A DNA stretch of 64,000 nt. Source: Bacillota bacterium. GTDB lineage: Bacteria; Bacillota; Clostridia; Lachnospirales; Lachnospiraceae. Made by a program: the position numbers and the translations under genes. Of the stretch, positions 1 through 6,681 are shown one piece after another. Location of the stretch: NCBI GenBank assembly GCA_023410575.1, contig JAEYPP010000003.1, forward strand, positions 1 through 64,000, given 5' to 3'. Numbering within the stretch: the stretch's first letter is position 1; every line of letters starts with the position of its first letter. The notes beneath the pieces are model-generated. The model made no database searches. It was not told the origin of the DNA and saw only the letters and a program-made list of their open reading frames with translations.

Positions 1-66
1 TTCAACTTTTTCTGAATGTGTAAATAGAACTGTAAGGAACATAACTACAAATAACCATTTACGCAT
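1..66 (-). CDS. N-terminal end of a secreted protein (cut by window edge)
   Basis: Only the first 22 codons are present. They read MRKWLFVVMFLTVLFTHSEK and two more residues: a short basic start followed by a hydrophobic stretch, as in a Sec signal peptide. A ribosome-binding site GGGGAG lies at 75-80, eight bases before the ATG at 64-66. The gene sits directly downstream of a c-di-GMP-I riboswitch with an intrinsic terminator (121-156), so its expression is probably set by c-di-GMP. Secreted or surface products are common targets of such riboswitches. The mature protein lies outside the window and cannot be named. Confidence 0.7.
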   Translation of the reverse strand, partial: MRKWLFVVMFLTVLFTHSEKVE

Positions 67-120
67 ATAATCTTCTCCCCTCTTATTTTATCAGGTTAGT
101 GTAAAGTCTAACTTTCTACC

Positions 121-156
121 AAAAAAAATAGCTGCAAAGTAAATATACTTTGCAGC
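121..156 (-). terminator. Riboswitch-controlled intrinsic terminator
   Basis: A perfect 11-bp stem (131-141 with 146-156, four-base loop) is followed on the minus strand by a run of Ts (121-128). The 5' arm begins with GCTGC at the 3' edge of the c-di-GMP aptamer, so the aptamer and terminator can compete for these bases. This is the likely expression platform. Confidence 0.8.
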
Positions 157-278
157 CGAACGGTCATAAAATACAATTACTGATTCCTTAGACTTCAAAC
201 TTTGCATCCTCATATTTCTATGAGTTTTCCGAATATTAGTTAATAATTTTATCTGATCATAGTTACTTATTGAAACAT
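121..278 (-). promoter_or_regulatory. c-di-GMP-I (GEMM-I) riboswitch, copy A
   Basis: On the minus strand the core at 186-231 has the GEMM-I pattern: a GGAAAAC segment (consensus GGCAAAC), a stem CTCATA-GAAA-TATGAG with a GNRA tetraloop (209-224), then GGATGCAAAG and a GTCTAAGG segment. Further on, TATGAC and CGGCTGC resemble the 3' strand of clostridial GEMM-I aptamers. The aptamer is preceded by a consensus promoter and followed by an intrinsic terminator. Family knowledge: GEMM-I RNAs bind cyclic di-GMP. The C-to-A change in GGCAAAC is unusual and could weaken binding. It controls the secreted protein at the left edge. Confidence 0.78.
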
Positions 279-284
279 AAATCT

Positions 285-314
285 ATTATAGACCAATATG
301 GTATTATTTGTCAA
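285..314 (-). promoter_or_regulatory. Sigma-A promoter of riboswitch A
   Basis: Consensus -35 TTGACA (309-314) and -10 TATAAT (285-290) on the minus strand, 18 bases apart, predict a start near 278, about 45 bases before the aptamer core. Confidence 0.8.
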
Positions 315-404
315 TAATGTGCTACCATATTTGGTATTCAAAGAGCACGTTTTACCTGCTTTACCGACTGATATAGTAATGATATTAGGGAGAAAATGTA
401 CATT

Positions 405-435
405 AAAAAAGAAAACCACTTATTATGCGGCTTTC
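405..435 (-). terminator. Intrinsic terminator before riboswitch A promoter
   Basis: On the minus strand GAAAGCC (429-435) pairs with GGTTTTC (411-417) with one wobble and is followed by TTTTTT (405-410). It ends transcripts coming from the gene at 602-907 or from the putative structured RNA just upstream, insulating them from the riboswitch promoter. Confidence 0.6.
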
Positions 436-580
436 ATGTATCTTGAATACTATCCCAAATACCTTATTTCACTTCAACGGACATCTGTCCATTAAAGTGA
501 AATAAATATTATAGAGTTTGTGAAAAGAAAGTTGGGGAATGCTCTTAGCACTGTCAGTTATCCACAATGTAGAGTATTCG
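405..580 (-). ncRNA. Putative structured RNA, copy A
   Basis: This stretch is paralogous to 3062-3245. Shared parts, in minus-strand order, are a closing stem (573-579 with 445-451), ATTGTGGA, a CTTTCTTTT segment, a second helix (CCCAA 532-536 with TTGGG 454-458), a long hairpin (464-505) and a terminator 28-29 bases after the hairpin. The hairpin arms differ in sequence between the copies but stay complementary, which points to selection on RNA structure. A TATAAT box lies at 583-588 but no good -35 box is seen. No named RNA family was recognised; an untranslated tail of the upstream gene is the alternative. Confidence 0.45.
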
Positions 581-601
581 ATATTATAATGGTAAGTTCA
601 G

Positions 602-907
602 TTATTCGTTTGAATCTGACTTTATTATTGTCCAAGATGTCATATAATCCGGGTTAACAACAATCTCACAAGTTGATCTAAAACGATATTCTCCTTCTGG
701 AGCTACTTGAATAGAATCAAGATTAGGAGGGAGTTTATATTCAGTTTCAGAATTATTTAATCTTATAACAATACCTTCATTATCATTGATTCTAATAATA
801 TCACCATGCATTTGCTTTTGTTCTAATAACATACCATCACTGTCCTTTATCGTGATACCTATAATAATATGCTTATTAATCATATGTACTACTTTTTGTT
901 CATCCAA
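602..907 (-). CDS. Hypothetical protein, 101 aa
   Basis: A small acidic, soluble protein with no signal peptide or membrane segment. The sequence suggests a compact beta-rich fold, with a motif-like C-terminal half containing KLPPNLDSIQ and PEGEYRFRST. The start is a TTG codon at 907 with AGGAGG eight bases upstream; no ATG is better placed. It follows the AraC-type regulator by 48 bases and is probably the last gene of an operon led by the short-chain dehydrogenase and riboswitch B. An intrinsic terminator lies at 405-435. No function can be assigned from sequence. Confidence 0.75.
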   Translation of the reverse strand: MDEQKVVHMINKHIIIGITIKDSDGMLLEQKQMHGDIIRINDNEGIVIRLNNSETEYKLPPNLDSIQVAPEGEYRFRSTCEIVVNPDYMTSWTIIKSDSNE

Positions 908-955
908 AATATATACCTCCTGGTCTTATAAAATCTGTTATAGCTTTGTTGATTG

Positions 956-1951
956 CTATTTATTTGGCCACGTTATTCCTTTCCTATACTCACTTACACT
1001 CATCCCAGTCCAGATTGTAAATGCTCTCTGCAACGAAGATGCGTCCTGATATCCCAGTAAGAATGCAATTTCATCTACACCTAGCTGCTGATCATATAGA
1101 TAGTTTTTCGCCAGCAACTCTCTCGTATGGTTCAACTGTTGTTGAAAGTTCGTCCCTTCTCCCTGAAGTTTTCTCTGCAAAGTTCGAACACTCATTCCTA
1201 ATCTTTGAGCGACGAGTGCTACACTACTTTCTCCATTCGCTAGTATTTCCACCAGACAGTTACGAACTTCTGCACAAAAGCTTTCGTCAACCTCTAGTTC
1301 CTGCTTCCGTCGATTCAGTTCTGGTTCGAAATAACTCCACATCGATTCATTTTCGCTTTGGAACGGAAGCATCATATCATGTTTCGTAAATACCATACGA
1401 TTCGTTTCCCCTAACGTAATATTCGTACCAAAATACTGTTGAAACAACGGCGTATCAAGAGAATACTGTGACGTCATGCGAACAGGACTCACTAATATAT
1501 TCGTTGCCTTGCGAATGAGATGCAGGATGAAGCTCATCTTGATGATCACAAAAAGTCTTGGCATTTGTAGATCACGGTCGATGGAATCAATGTCAAGAAT
1601 GACATAATCTCCTTCTTCACTTAGCTTAAAATCAATCCCGCAAAACAGTGCTTCATATTCTTTCATTCGTTTCATACAACTCATAGCATTTTTACTACAG
1701 TAAGCAGCAAAGGCAGGAGGTGAAAAAGTTTCAATGTTCTGTGCTGTAGTTAATTGTAATACTAATTCATCTTCTATATGAAATCGTTCAATCGCCTGCA
1801 TGAAATGGAAATACTCCTCAAGCGTTACGACCGGATTGACCTCATCAAACAGTCCTACTGGTAGCCCTGAATTGTGAAGTAATTCATCTACTGGAATACC
1901 TGCCGTTATTAGAATCTCTTTATACTTCTTCTCTATTGGATAGTGTCTCAT
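956..1951 (-). CDS. AraC-family regulator with AraC N-terminal ligand-binding-like domain
   Basis: 331 aa. The first ~200 residues resemble the 'arabinose-binding domain of AraC' N-terminal family (Pfam PF12625) found in OruR/ArgR-like regulators. Residues ~235-330 form a two-helix-turn-helix AraC DNA-binding domain, visible as VALVAQRLGMSVRTLQRKL and DEIAFLLGYQDASSLQRAF. This N-terminal type is most familiar from proteobacteria and less so from clostridia, so horizontal origin is possible. It starts 12 bases after the dehydrogenase stop and probably regulates that neighbour or itself. The effector is unknown. Confidence 0.88.
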   Translation of the reverse strand: MRHYPIEKKYKEILITAGIPVDELLHNSGLPVGLFDEVNPVVTLEEYFHFMQAIERFHIEDELVLQLTTAQNIETFSPPAFAAYCSKNAMSCMKRMKEYEALFCGIDFKLSEEGDYVILDIDSIDRDLQMPRLFVIIKMSFILHLIRKATNILVSPVRMTSQYSLDTPLFQQYFGTNITLGETNRMVFTKHDMMLPFQSENESMWSYFEPELNRRKQELEVDESFCAEVRNCLVEILANGESSVALVAQRLGMSVRTLQRKLQGEGTNFQQQLNHTRELLAKNYLYDQQLGVDEIAFLLGYQDASSLQRAFTIWTGMSVSEYRKGITWPNK

Positions 1952-1963
1952 TCCTATTCTCCA

Positions 1964-2746
1964 TTATTTATCAGTTTGCATACGATAAGTCATATTAAGT
2001 ACAATCTTCATCGGAATAAATGGCATAAATACAAAGGATGCTCTCATCCACAAAGGAACTCCTGCCATAACCTTTCGCTTTCCTTTCATCATTGCCTGGT
2101 ATCCAGCCTGTGCTACCTTTTTAGGAGATGCTGTATGTTGAAATAAAGTGGAATTCTTCATATTGGCACGTTCTGCAAATCTGGTATTTACAGCTCCTGG
2201 TAATATGGCAGTGACTGTGACCTGGGTATTTTCCAACTCTTTGACAAGAGCAAAGCTTAAGGAGCTAACATATGCTTTAGAAGCAAAATATACAGCATGT
2301 AACGGCCCAGGCATTAAGGCAGCTGTTGATGAAAGATTTAGAATTCGACCATGGTTTTTATGAACGAAGTCAGTCAGAAATAATCTTGTCAGTTCAGTCA
2401 ATGCTATCATGTTCGTTTGCATCATAATTCGATCATCTTCCATGGACCGTTCGTAAAAGATTCCACGTCCACCTAAACCGGCATTGTTGATCAAATATTC
2501 GATCTCTATGCCATCTTTTTTCACTTCCTCGTAAATCTCCTTTGCAGCACTAGATTCCGACAAATCCTTAATAATTAACTTAACATTGACTTTATATGTA
2601 CTTTCTAATTCTTCTTTTAGTTTCAGTAACCGTTCTTCATTCCGCGCAACAAGAACTAGATTGCCTCCCTTTGATGCATGAATTATGGCTAATTCTTTTC
2701 CTATGCCACTAGATGCTCCTGTAATTAACGCTGTATTCTGATTCAT
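1964..2746 (-). CDS. Short-chain dehydrogenase/reductase (SDR)
   Basis: About 260 aa from the ATG at 2746, chosen because GGAGG lies eight bases upstream; the longer frame to 2761 puts the ribosome-binding site inside the gene. Family features are the NAD(P)-binding TGASSGIG near the N-terminus, NNAG, and the catalytic Ser...Tyr-x-x-x-Lys triad (LSSTAA, then YFASKAY). The C-terminal hydrophobic tail resembles classical SDRs annotated as YqjQ/DltE-like. The substrate is unknown. It is the first gene after riboswitch B (2830-2964), so c-di-GMP probably controls it together with the AraC regulator and the small protein downstream. Confidence 0.9.
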   Translation of the reverse strand: MNQNTALITGASSGIGKELAIIHASKGGNLVLVARNEERLLKLKEELESTYKVNVKLIIKDLSESSAAKEIYEEVKKDGIEIEYLINNAGLGGRGIFYERSMEDDRIMMQTNMIALTELTRLFLTDFVHKNHGRILNLSSTAALMPGPLHAVYFASKAYVSSLSFALVKELENTQVTVTAILPGAVNTRFAERANMKNSTLFQHTASPKKVAQAGYQAMMKGKRKVMAGVPLWMRASFVFMPFIPMKIVLNMTYRMQTDK

Positions 2747-2829
2747 ATTCATTTCCTCCAATTAACTTTTTACGACTATTATAGAGTAAATGCATATCGA
2801 ATCAAATAACAATCAATGACAAAATAACT

Positions 2830-2964
2830 GCAATTCACGCCAATTTTTAGTCATCAAAACTTTACGATTACTTAGACTTCAAACTTTGTGTCCTCATATT
2901 TCTATGAGTTTGCCGGATATGAAGTTAATAATTTGTCTTTTCATGTTGTTACTTGTTAAAGTAT
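2830..2964 (-). promoter_or_regulatory. c-di-GMP-I (GEMM-I) riboswitch, copy B
   Basis: On the minus strand the core at 2872-2916 reads CCGGCAAAC, then a stem CTCATA-GAAA-TATGAG (2893-2908) with a GNRA tetraloop, then GGACACAAAG and GTCTAAG: the GEMM-I consensus with few changes. The 3' part (TGATGAC, ATTGGCG) is more divergent than in copy A. No clear terminator stem is seen before the SDR start, so control may act on translation or on a less obvious hairpin. The distance from aptamer to the SDR start codon is about 85-120 bases. Confidence 0.82.
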
Positions 2965-2970
2965 AAATTT

Positions 2971-2999
2971 AGTATATACTAATTCAGATTTATTTGCAA
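2971..2999 (-). promoter_or_regulatory. Promoter of riboswitch B
   Basis: A -35 TTGCAA (2994-2999) and -10 TATACT (2971-2976) on the minus strand, 17 bases apart, predict a start near 2964. It occupies the same place relative to the aptamer as the promoter of copy A. Confidence 0.65.
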
Positions 3000-3061
3000 A
3001 GTAATCATTTGGGTTGGCTTCATAGGGTTTGGATAAAGTAAATCTTAGTAAAAAAATAAGT

Positions 3062-3094
3062 AAAATAAAAGAAAGCTCGTAAAATAGAGCTTCC
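3062..3094 (-). terminator. Intrinsic terminator before riboswitch B promoter
   Basis: An 8-bp stem (3071-3078 with 3087-3094) is followed on the minus strand by a T-rich tail (3061-3070). It separates the chemoreceptor gene or the structured RNA from the riboswitch promoter, as its counterpart does in copy A. Confidence 0.65.
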
Positions 3095-3245
3095 TGATAC
3101 TTATTGATCATGTAATTATTTACTAACATTACTTCAATGACCAGTTAATGTCCATTGAAGTGAATGTTAGTGAGTTTTTAAAAAGAAAGATAAGGAACAC
3201 TCTTTTTCTTCTGCTTTGTCCACAATTTAACCTTTATCTTGTATC
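3062..3245 (-). ncRNA. Putative structured RNA, copy B
   Basis: Paralogue of 405-580. A closing stem GATAC/GTATC (3241-3245 with 3096-3100), ATTGTGGA, CTTTCTTTT, a second helix (3190-3194 with 3100-3104), a 17-bp hairpin with one bulged base (3122-3171) and a terminator 28 bases beyond occur in the same order and spacing as in copy A. Helix arms differ between copies yet remain complementary. It lies between the chemoreceptor stop at 3300 and the riboswitch promoter. Function is unknown. Confidence 0.45.
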
Positions 3246-3299
3246 TTATAATGTTAATGAAGCAAATCATGGAAATTTATGGTTGCAAATCTTTCATTC

Positions 3300-4595
3300 C
3301 TAAAAACTAGTAACTTTTGAATTTAACTTCTGCGCAGTAGTATGTAATTCGTTCGCACACTCTTCTATTAATTGTATAAGATTATCCTCTTCGCCTACTG
3401 ACGCTGATACTTCTTGAGAGCTCGCTGCTGTTTCTTCAGAAGCACTAGCTATCATATTGAGCATATCTACAGCCTCTTTTGCATCCACCGAGAGCATTTC
3501 TGTAGCACTAAAAACTCCTTTTACTTTAAAAGAAATGGATTCGACCTTATTTGAAATATCATCGATAGACAAGACCGTTTCAGCTAGTGCCTTTTCCTGC
3601 TCAACTGATAATAAATCATTCTCTCGAATATGTTGTACTGTATTTTCAATTTCAGATTGAACATTTTCAACAATCACTTTGATTTGCTTACTGGACTGAC
3701 CTGATCGATAAGCAAGCTTTCCTATCTCATCAGAAACCACTGCAAATCCTCTACCTTGCTCACCAGCCCTAGCCGCTTCAATTGCAGCATTTAATGATAA
3801 TAGGTTAGTTTGTTCTGCCACGTCATTAATAATGTTGAGCATCTCTCCAATTTCTTTGGATTTAGTTAATAGATTGTTAATAGCATCATTCATTTGCTTT
3901 GATATGTTTTTGCTTTCAGTCATTTTTTCTTCCTGAAAATGAATCGATTTTTTAACCACATCCATGGAATCAATTGCAGCAATCGCAAGTTGTTCCGAGG
4001 CATTCATATCTTCAGCTATACAGTCAATCATTTCTGCCATATTATTAATCTTTTCACTACCGATTTGAGTGGAATCAGCCTGTTCCGTCGCACATTGCGC
4101 TAACTGTGATATTGATGATGTGATACAATTCGAGATAGAGCTCATATCCTTGGAAGACAATTTTATTTCTTCACTTATAGCTGTTGTAACCGATGCCTGT
4201 TCTTTCACTTCACTTACAAAAGTATCTATTTTATGTTGAATTTGACTTAAATTATTTGCATATATTTTTAATTCATCTATTTCATTCAAATCTGTTTTAT
4301 TATCAGTATTTTCCTTAAAAAAACTTCTCATGGCACATAATAATGCTGAAATATGTTTCATTTTACGTCTTTGTATTAGATATATTGCGAAAATTAGAAT
4401 AATGTATATCCCCAAACATAATAGTAATAGATACAATCTAAGACTTTCAATTTGTGATGCCTCTCCTATATAATTATCATATAGTTCTTGCGTTTTATAA
4501 TACATTCCAATATATAATAAGACGATACCAATAAATAGTGCTAATGCTACTTGTAACATATTTTTTGTACCAAATTTTAATTTTTTTAACATCAT
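3300..4595 (-). CDS. Methyl-accepting chemotaxis protein without extracellular sensor
   Basis: 431 aa. Two membrane segments (about 14-32 and 53-72) enclose a loop of only some 20 residues, too short for a ligand-binding domain. A long coiled coil follows, with the conserved signalling hairpin ([20 protein letters not shown], then [12 protein letters not shown]), where the CheA/CheW complex docks. The C-terminus has glutamine/glutamate-rich methylation-type helices but no CheR-binding pentapeptide. Such receptors sense intracellular or membrane states or partner with other proteins. It lies just upstream of the c-di-GMP cassette B and next to a SpoIIAA-like protein. Confidence 0.92.
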   Translation of the reverse strand: MMLKKLKFGTKNMLQVALALFIGIVLLYIGMYYKTQELYDNYIGEASQIESLRLYLLLLCLGIYIILIFAIYLIQRRKMKHISALLCAMRSFFKENTDNKTDLNEIDELKIYANNLSQIQHKIDTFVSEVKEQASVTTAISEEIKLSSKDMSSISNCITSSISQLAQCATEQADSTQIGSEKINNMAEMIDCIAEDMNASEQLAIAAIDSMDVVKKSIHFQEEKMTESKNISKQMNDAINNLLTKSKEIGEMLNIINDVAEQTNLLSLNAAIEAARAGEQGRGFAVVSDEIGKLAYRSGQSSKQIKVIVENVQSEIENTVQHIRENDLLSVEQEKALAETVLSIDDISNKVESISFKVKGVFSATEMLSVDAKEAVDMLNMIASASEETAASSQEVSASVGEEDNLIQLIEECANELHTTAQKLNSKVTSF

Positions 4596-4900
4596 TGCTA
4601 GTTACCCCTTTGTATAATATAATTTAAAGTGATTCAAACTATGAGAATGCTTAACAACATACTTTAGCTTATTCCGAAATTGTGAATTGGAGTTCTCTAT
4701 CGTTTGATAGTTATAAAAAAAATTAATATTCATTAATTAATCTTACTAAAATCTTTACTATAAATTACCTTCATATTAAGAAACACCCAATAATCTTACT
4801 GATATTACCAGTGGTTTTACTGTACCGTGATACAATAAAACCACCAAAATAGAATTTATGTATTGTTGTTTAAACAATAAAACTTTTTCTTAACTTTTAA
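4596..4900. other. Intergenic, AT-rich, with one hairpin
   Basis: No gene is seen. An inverted repeat (4811-4819 with 4836-4844) lies past the stop of the SpoIIAA-like gene. It lacks a clear T-run on the minus strand, so it is at best a weak terminator. The rest is AT-rich leader of the chemoreceptor gene. Confidence 0.4.
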
Positions 4901-5287
4901 TTAAAAACCTTTTGACTTAAGCCAGTCATTTGCTTCTTCTTTTGTAGTAAATGCCTGCATTGATAGCTTGTTTCCTACTGCTCTATTCATCTGCATCTTA
5001 ACAGCTGCGCTATTTACTACGATAGCTACATGTTGAAGATTAAGACTTGCTAACTGTTCCGAACGTTCTGTAACTGAATTTCCCAAATCAGATATAACGT
5101 ATTTTGACGTATCACTCAAAAGACACCAAGGTTGCATCTTTATTGCTGACACTATCTTACTAAGAAATTCTTGATTGTAAGATTTGAAATCCTCTTCCGT
5201 CCAGACTCCCATAACCTCTTCAGTTACAATTTTTCGCGCAGGATCATATGTTGTAACATATTTTCCTGATGGACTTTGTATTGTCAC
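4901..5287 (-). CDS. SpoIIAA/STAS-like protein, 128 aa
   Basis: The start is set at the GTG at 5287 because AGGAGG lies six bases before it; the longer frame (to 5347) has no ribosome-binding site. The protein looks like the SpoIIAA-like/STAS fold group (alternating strands and helices, VTIQSPSGKYVTTYDPARK at the start and a C-terminal FTTKEEANDWLKSKG typical of this family). Such proteins act as partner-binding modules in signalling. The chemoreceptor is next downstream, so the two may work together, but there are 305 bases between them. Confidence 0.7.
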   Translation of the reverse strand: MTIQSPSGKYVTTYDPARKIVTEEVMGVWTEEDFKSYNQEFLSKIVSAIKMQPWCLLSDTSKYVISDLGNSVTERSEQLASLNLQHVAIVVNSAAVKMQMNRAVGNKLSMQAFTTKEEANDWLKSKGF

Positions 5288-5432
5288 TGTATACCTCCTT
5301 AATAAAGTTATTTTATTTTGAAATGGATTGGTTTCCATATCAATCAATATAAATATTTAAGCAAAATATGTTGTTATGTAAATTAGAATCCTATGAATCA
5401 TCACATAATGAATCGCGTGTGCCTTATAAAAC

Positions 5433-5455
5433 AAAAAAACTACCCTAAGGTAGCT
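5433..5455 (-). terminator. Intrinsic terminator of micro-gene
   Basis: CTACC-TTAG-GGTAG (5440-5453) followed on the minus strand by seven Ts (5433-5439). The stem overlaps the stop codon of the 27-codon frame. Confidence 0.75.
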
Positions 5456-5523
5456 AACATAATGATATCTTTACCCTTCTTTGAGATATGGAGTAAAGCT
5501 ATGAATACCTTCCAGTACATCAT
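5440..5523 (-). CDS. Candidate 27-aa peptide or small RNA gene
   Basis: A consensus promoter (5564-5592) predicts a transcript from about 5557 to the terminator at 5433, near 125 nt. Inside it, ATG-ATG (5518-5523) opens a frame of 27 codons reading MMYWKVFIALLHISKKGK and nine more residues. The N-terminal half is hydrophobic and the middle is basic, as in small membrane peptides. The ribosome-binding site is weak (GGTGA). The stop codon lies within the terminator stem, which is compact even for a leader or toxin peptide gene. It could equally be a non-coding RNA. Confidence 0.4.
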   Translation of the reverse strand: MMYWKVFIALLHISKKGKDIIMLATLG

Positions 5524-5563
5524 CTTTTAGTCACCAAGAAGTAAAATAAAACCAATTTATGTA

Positions 5564-5592
5564 ATAATATCACATAAGTAATTATATGTCAA
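5564..5592 (-). promoter_or_regulatory. Sigma-A promoter of micro-gene
   Basis: TTGACA (5587-5592) and TATTAT (5564-5569) on the minus strand with a 17-base spacer. No other reading frame lies directly behind it. Confidence 0.7.
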
Positions 5593-5664
5593 TTTTATTT
5601 GAATTAAGTAGTATTTTGTAATAATATGTAAGTTTATATAAAAAAATTATAATAGTATCTTTAA

Positions 5665-5708
5665 TAAAAAGACCTCCCGGTGCCATTCTGAAACTAACAC
5701 CAGGAGGT
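5665..5708. terminator. Bidirectional intrinsic terminator
   Basis: Stem CCTCC/GGAGG extended by GGTG/CACC (5672-5708). The minus strand continues with TTTTT (5665-5670) and the plus strand with TTTTATT. It ends the GNAT pseudogene transcript and shields the micro-gene promoter. Confidence 0.75.
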
Positions 5709-5848
5709 TTTATTAGATGCATCTCCATTACAAAAAAAACACACCTCTTATTCTATAATATACGCCTTCACAATTTCTCCATAATACGCAATATGATAAT
5801 CCTTGTTTGATACTGAACTTTTAACACTTACTAAAGTCATGTGCTGTT

Positions 5849-6610
5849 CTACATCTCTACTTCATAAACGATATATTCATGATCAAATTCATACCCTAAT
5901 TTTTCAGCTAAGTGAACAGAGGCTAAATTCTGTGCATCCCAGCTTGGATATAATCCGCGCTTTAAGCATTCTAAGATTAGTGCTGCGCAAACAGACGTTG
6001 CTAAATGTTTTCTTCGTTCCTCCTCTTTTGTATCAACCTCAATTTCTATCCCCTCTTTATAGCTCGTATAGGAAGAAGCACCTGCAACTATCTCATTATT
6101 TTTTAATACAACCATTCCTAGACCATGTTCTAAGTATTTGTCTTTTGACTCGAACACCGAGACAAAATCACTCGTCCATGGTTTTTTTTAACACTGCTCA
6201 TATAGTTCGCCATCAATCATCTTTAAGGTATATTCATTAGAAAGTTCATCCCTATATCCTTCAAGAAGCTTTGTATCAAAAACTGTATTTTTCTTAATGG
6301 CATATCTGCTTGTTCTCTTTGAATTATGAGGATAACATGTTTCAATTAGTATAGCCCACTCTTCATTCTGTGGAGCCATTATAATGAATCCCTTGGGTTT
6401 GTTTCGGACCAATTCTTCACATGGCACCCCTGCATAAAATGCAAAAACACCAACCCATGCCATTGCTGACTTTGGATTTTCCAAATCTGTTACATAGATC
6501 TTTCCCATTACCTTCTGTAAACAAGAATAAATTAATGTCTCCTCCCAACCTTCAAACAACGGTTTTACGGTATCTGTATTTGCTATCTCATAAATCATGG
6601 CTATGACCAT
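5849..6610 (-). pseudogene. GNAT acetyltransferase broken by an in-frame TAA
   Basis: Two halves in the same frame make up one protein of the GNAT family Pfam PF12746. The first 140 codons (6188-6610) hold the N-terminal domain, including MAWVGVFAFYAG. After TAA (6188-6190), the frame stays open through KKPWTSDFVS into the acetyl-CoA-binding part (RRKHLATSVCAALILECLKR, then YPSWDAQNLASVHLAEKLGY). The context TGT-TAA-AAA-AAA suggests a single change from a leucine codon TTA. The gene at 18396-19220 is an intact paralogue. Readthrough or two separate peptides cannot be excluded. The start codon is uncertain (6610 or 6598). Confidence 0.8.
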
Positions 6611-6681
6611 TCCTTTCTATAAGTAAGTTTTTTTCTAGTTGCATGATTTTACAATATGTATCGAATAATGAATTATAATTT

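Noticed and set aside
298..495. 65-codon plus-strand frame
   Set aside because: It overlaps the riboswitch A promoter, a terminator and the conserved hairpin; composition is not protein-like and no ribosome-binding site is seen.
5433..5592. Unusual metabolite riboswitch
   Set aside because: No consensus of a known aptamer class could be matched, and a short reading frame fits the segment better.
5849..6610. Frameshift at the A8 run in the GNAT pseudogene
   Set aside because: Counting bases shows both halves are in the same frame; the break is a stop codon, not an insertion or deletion.
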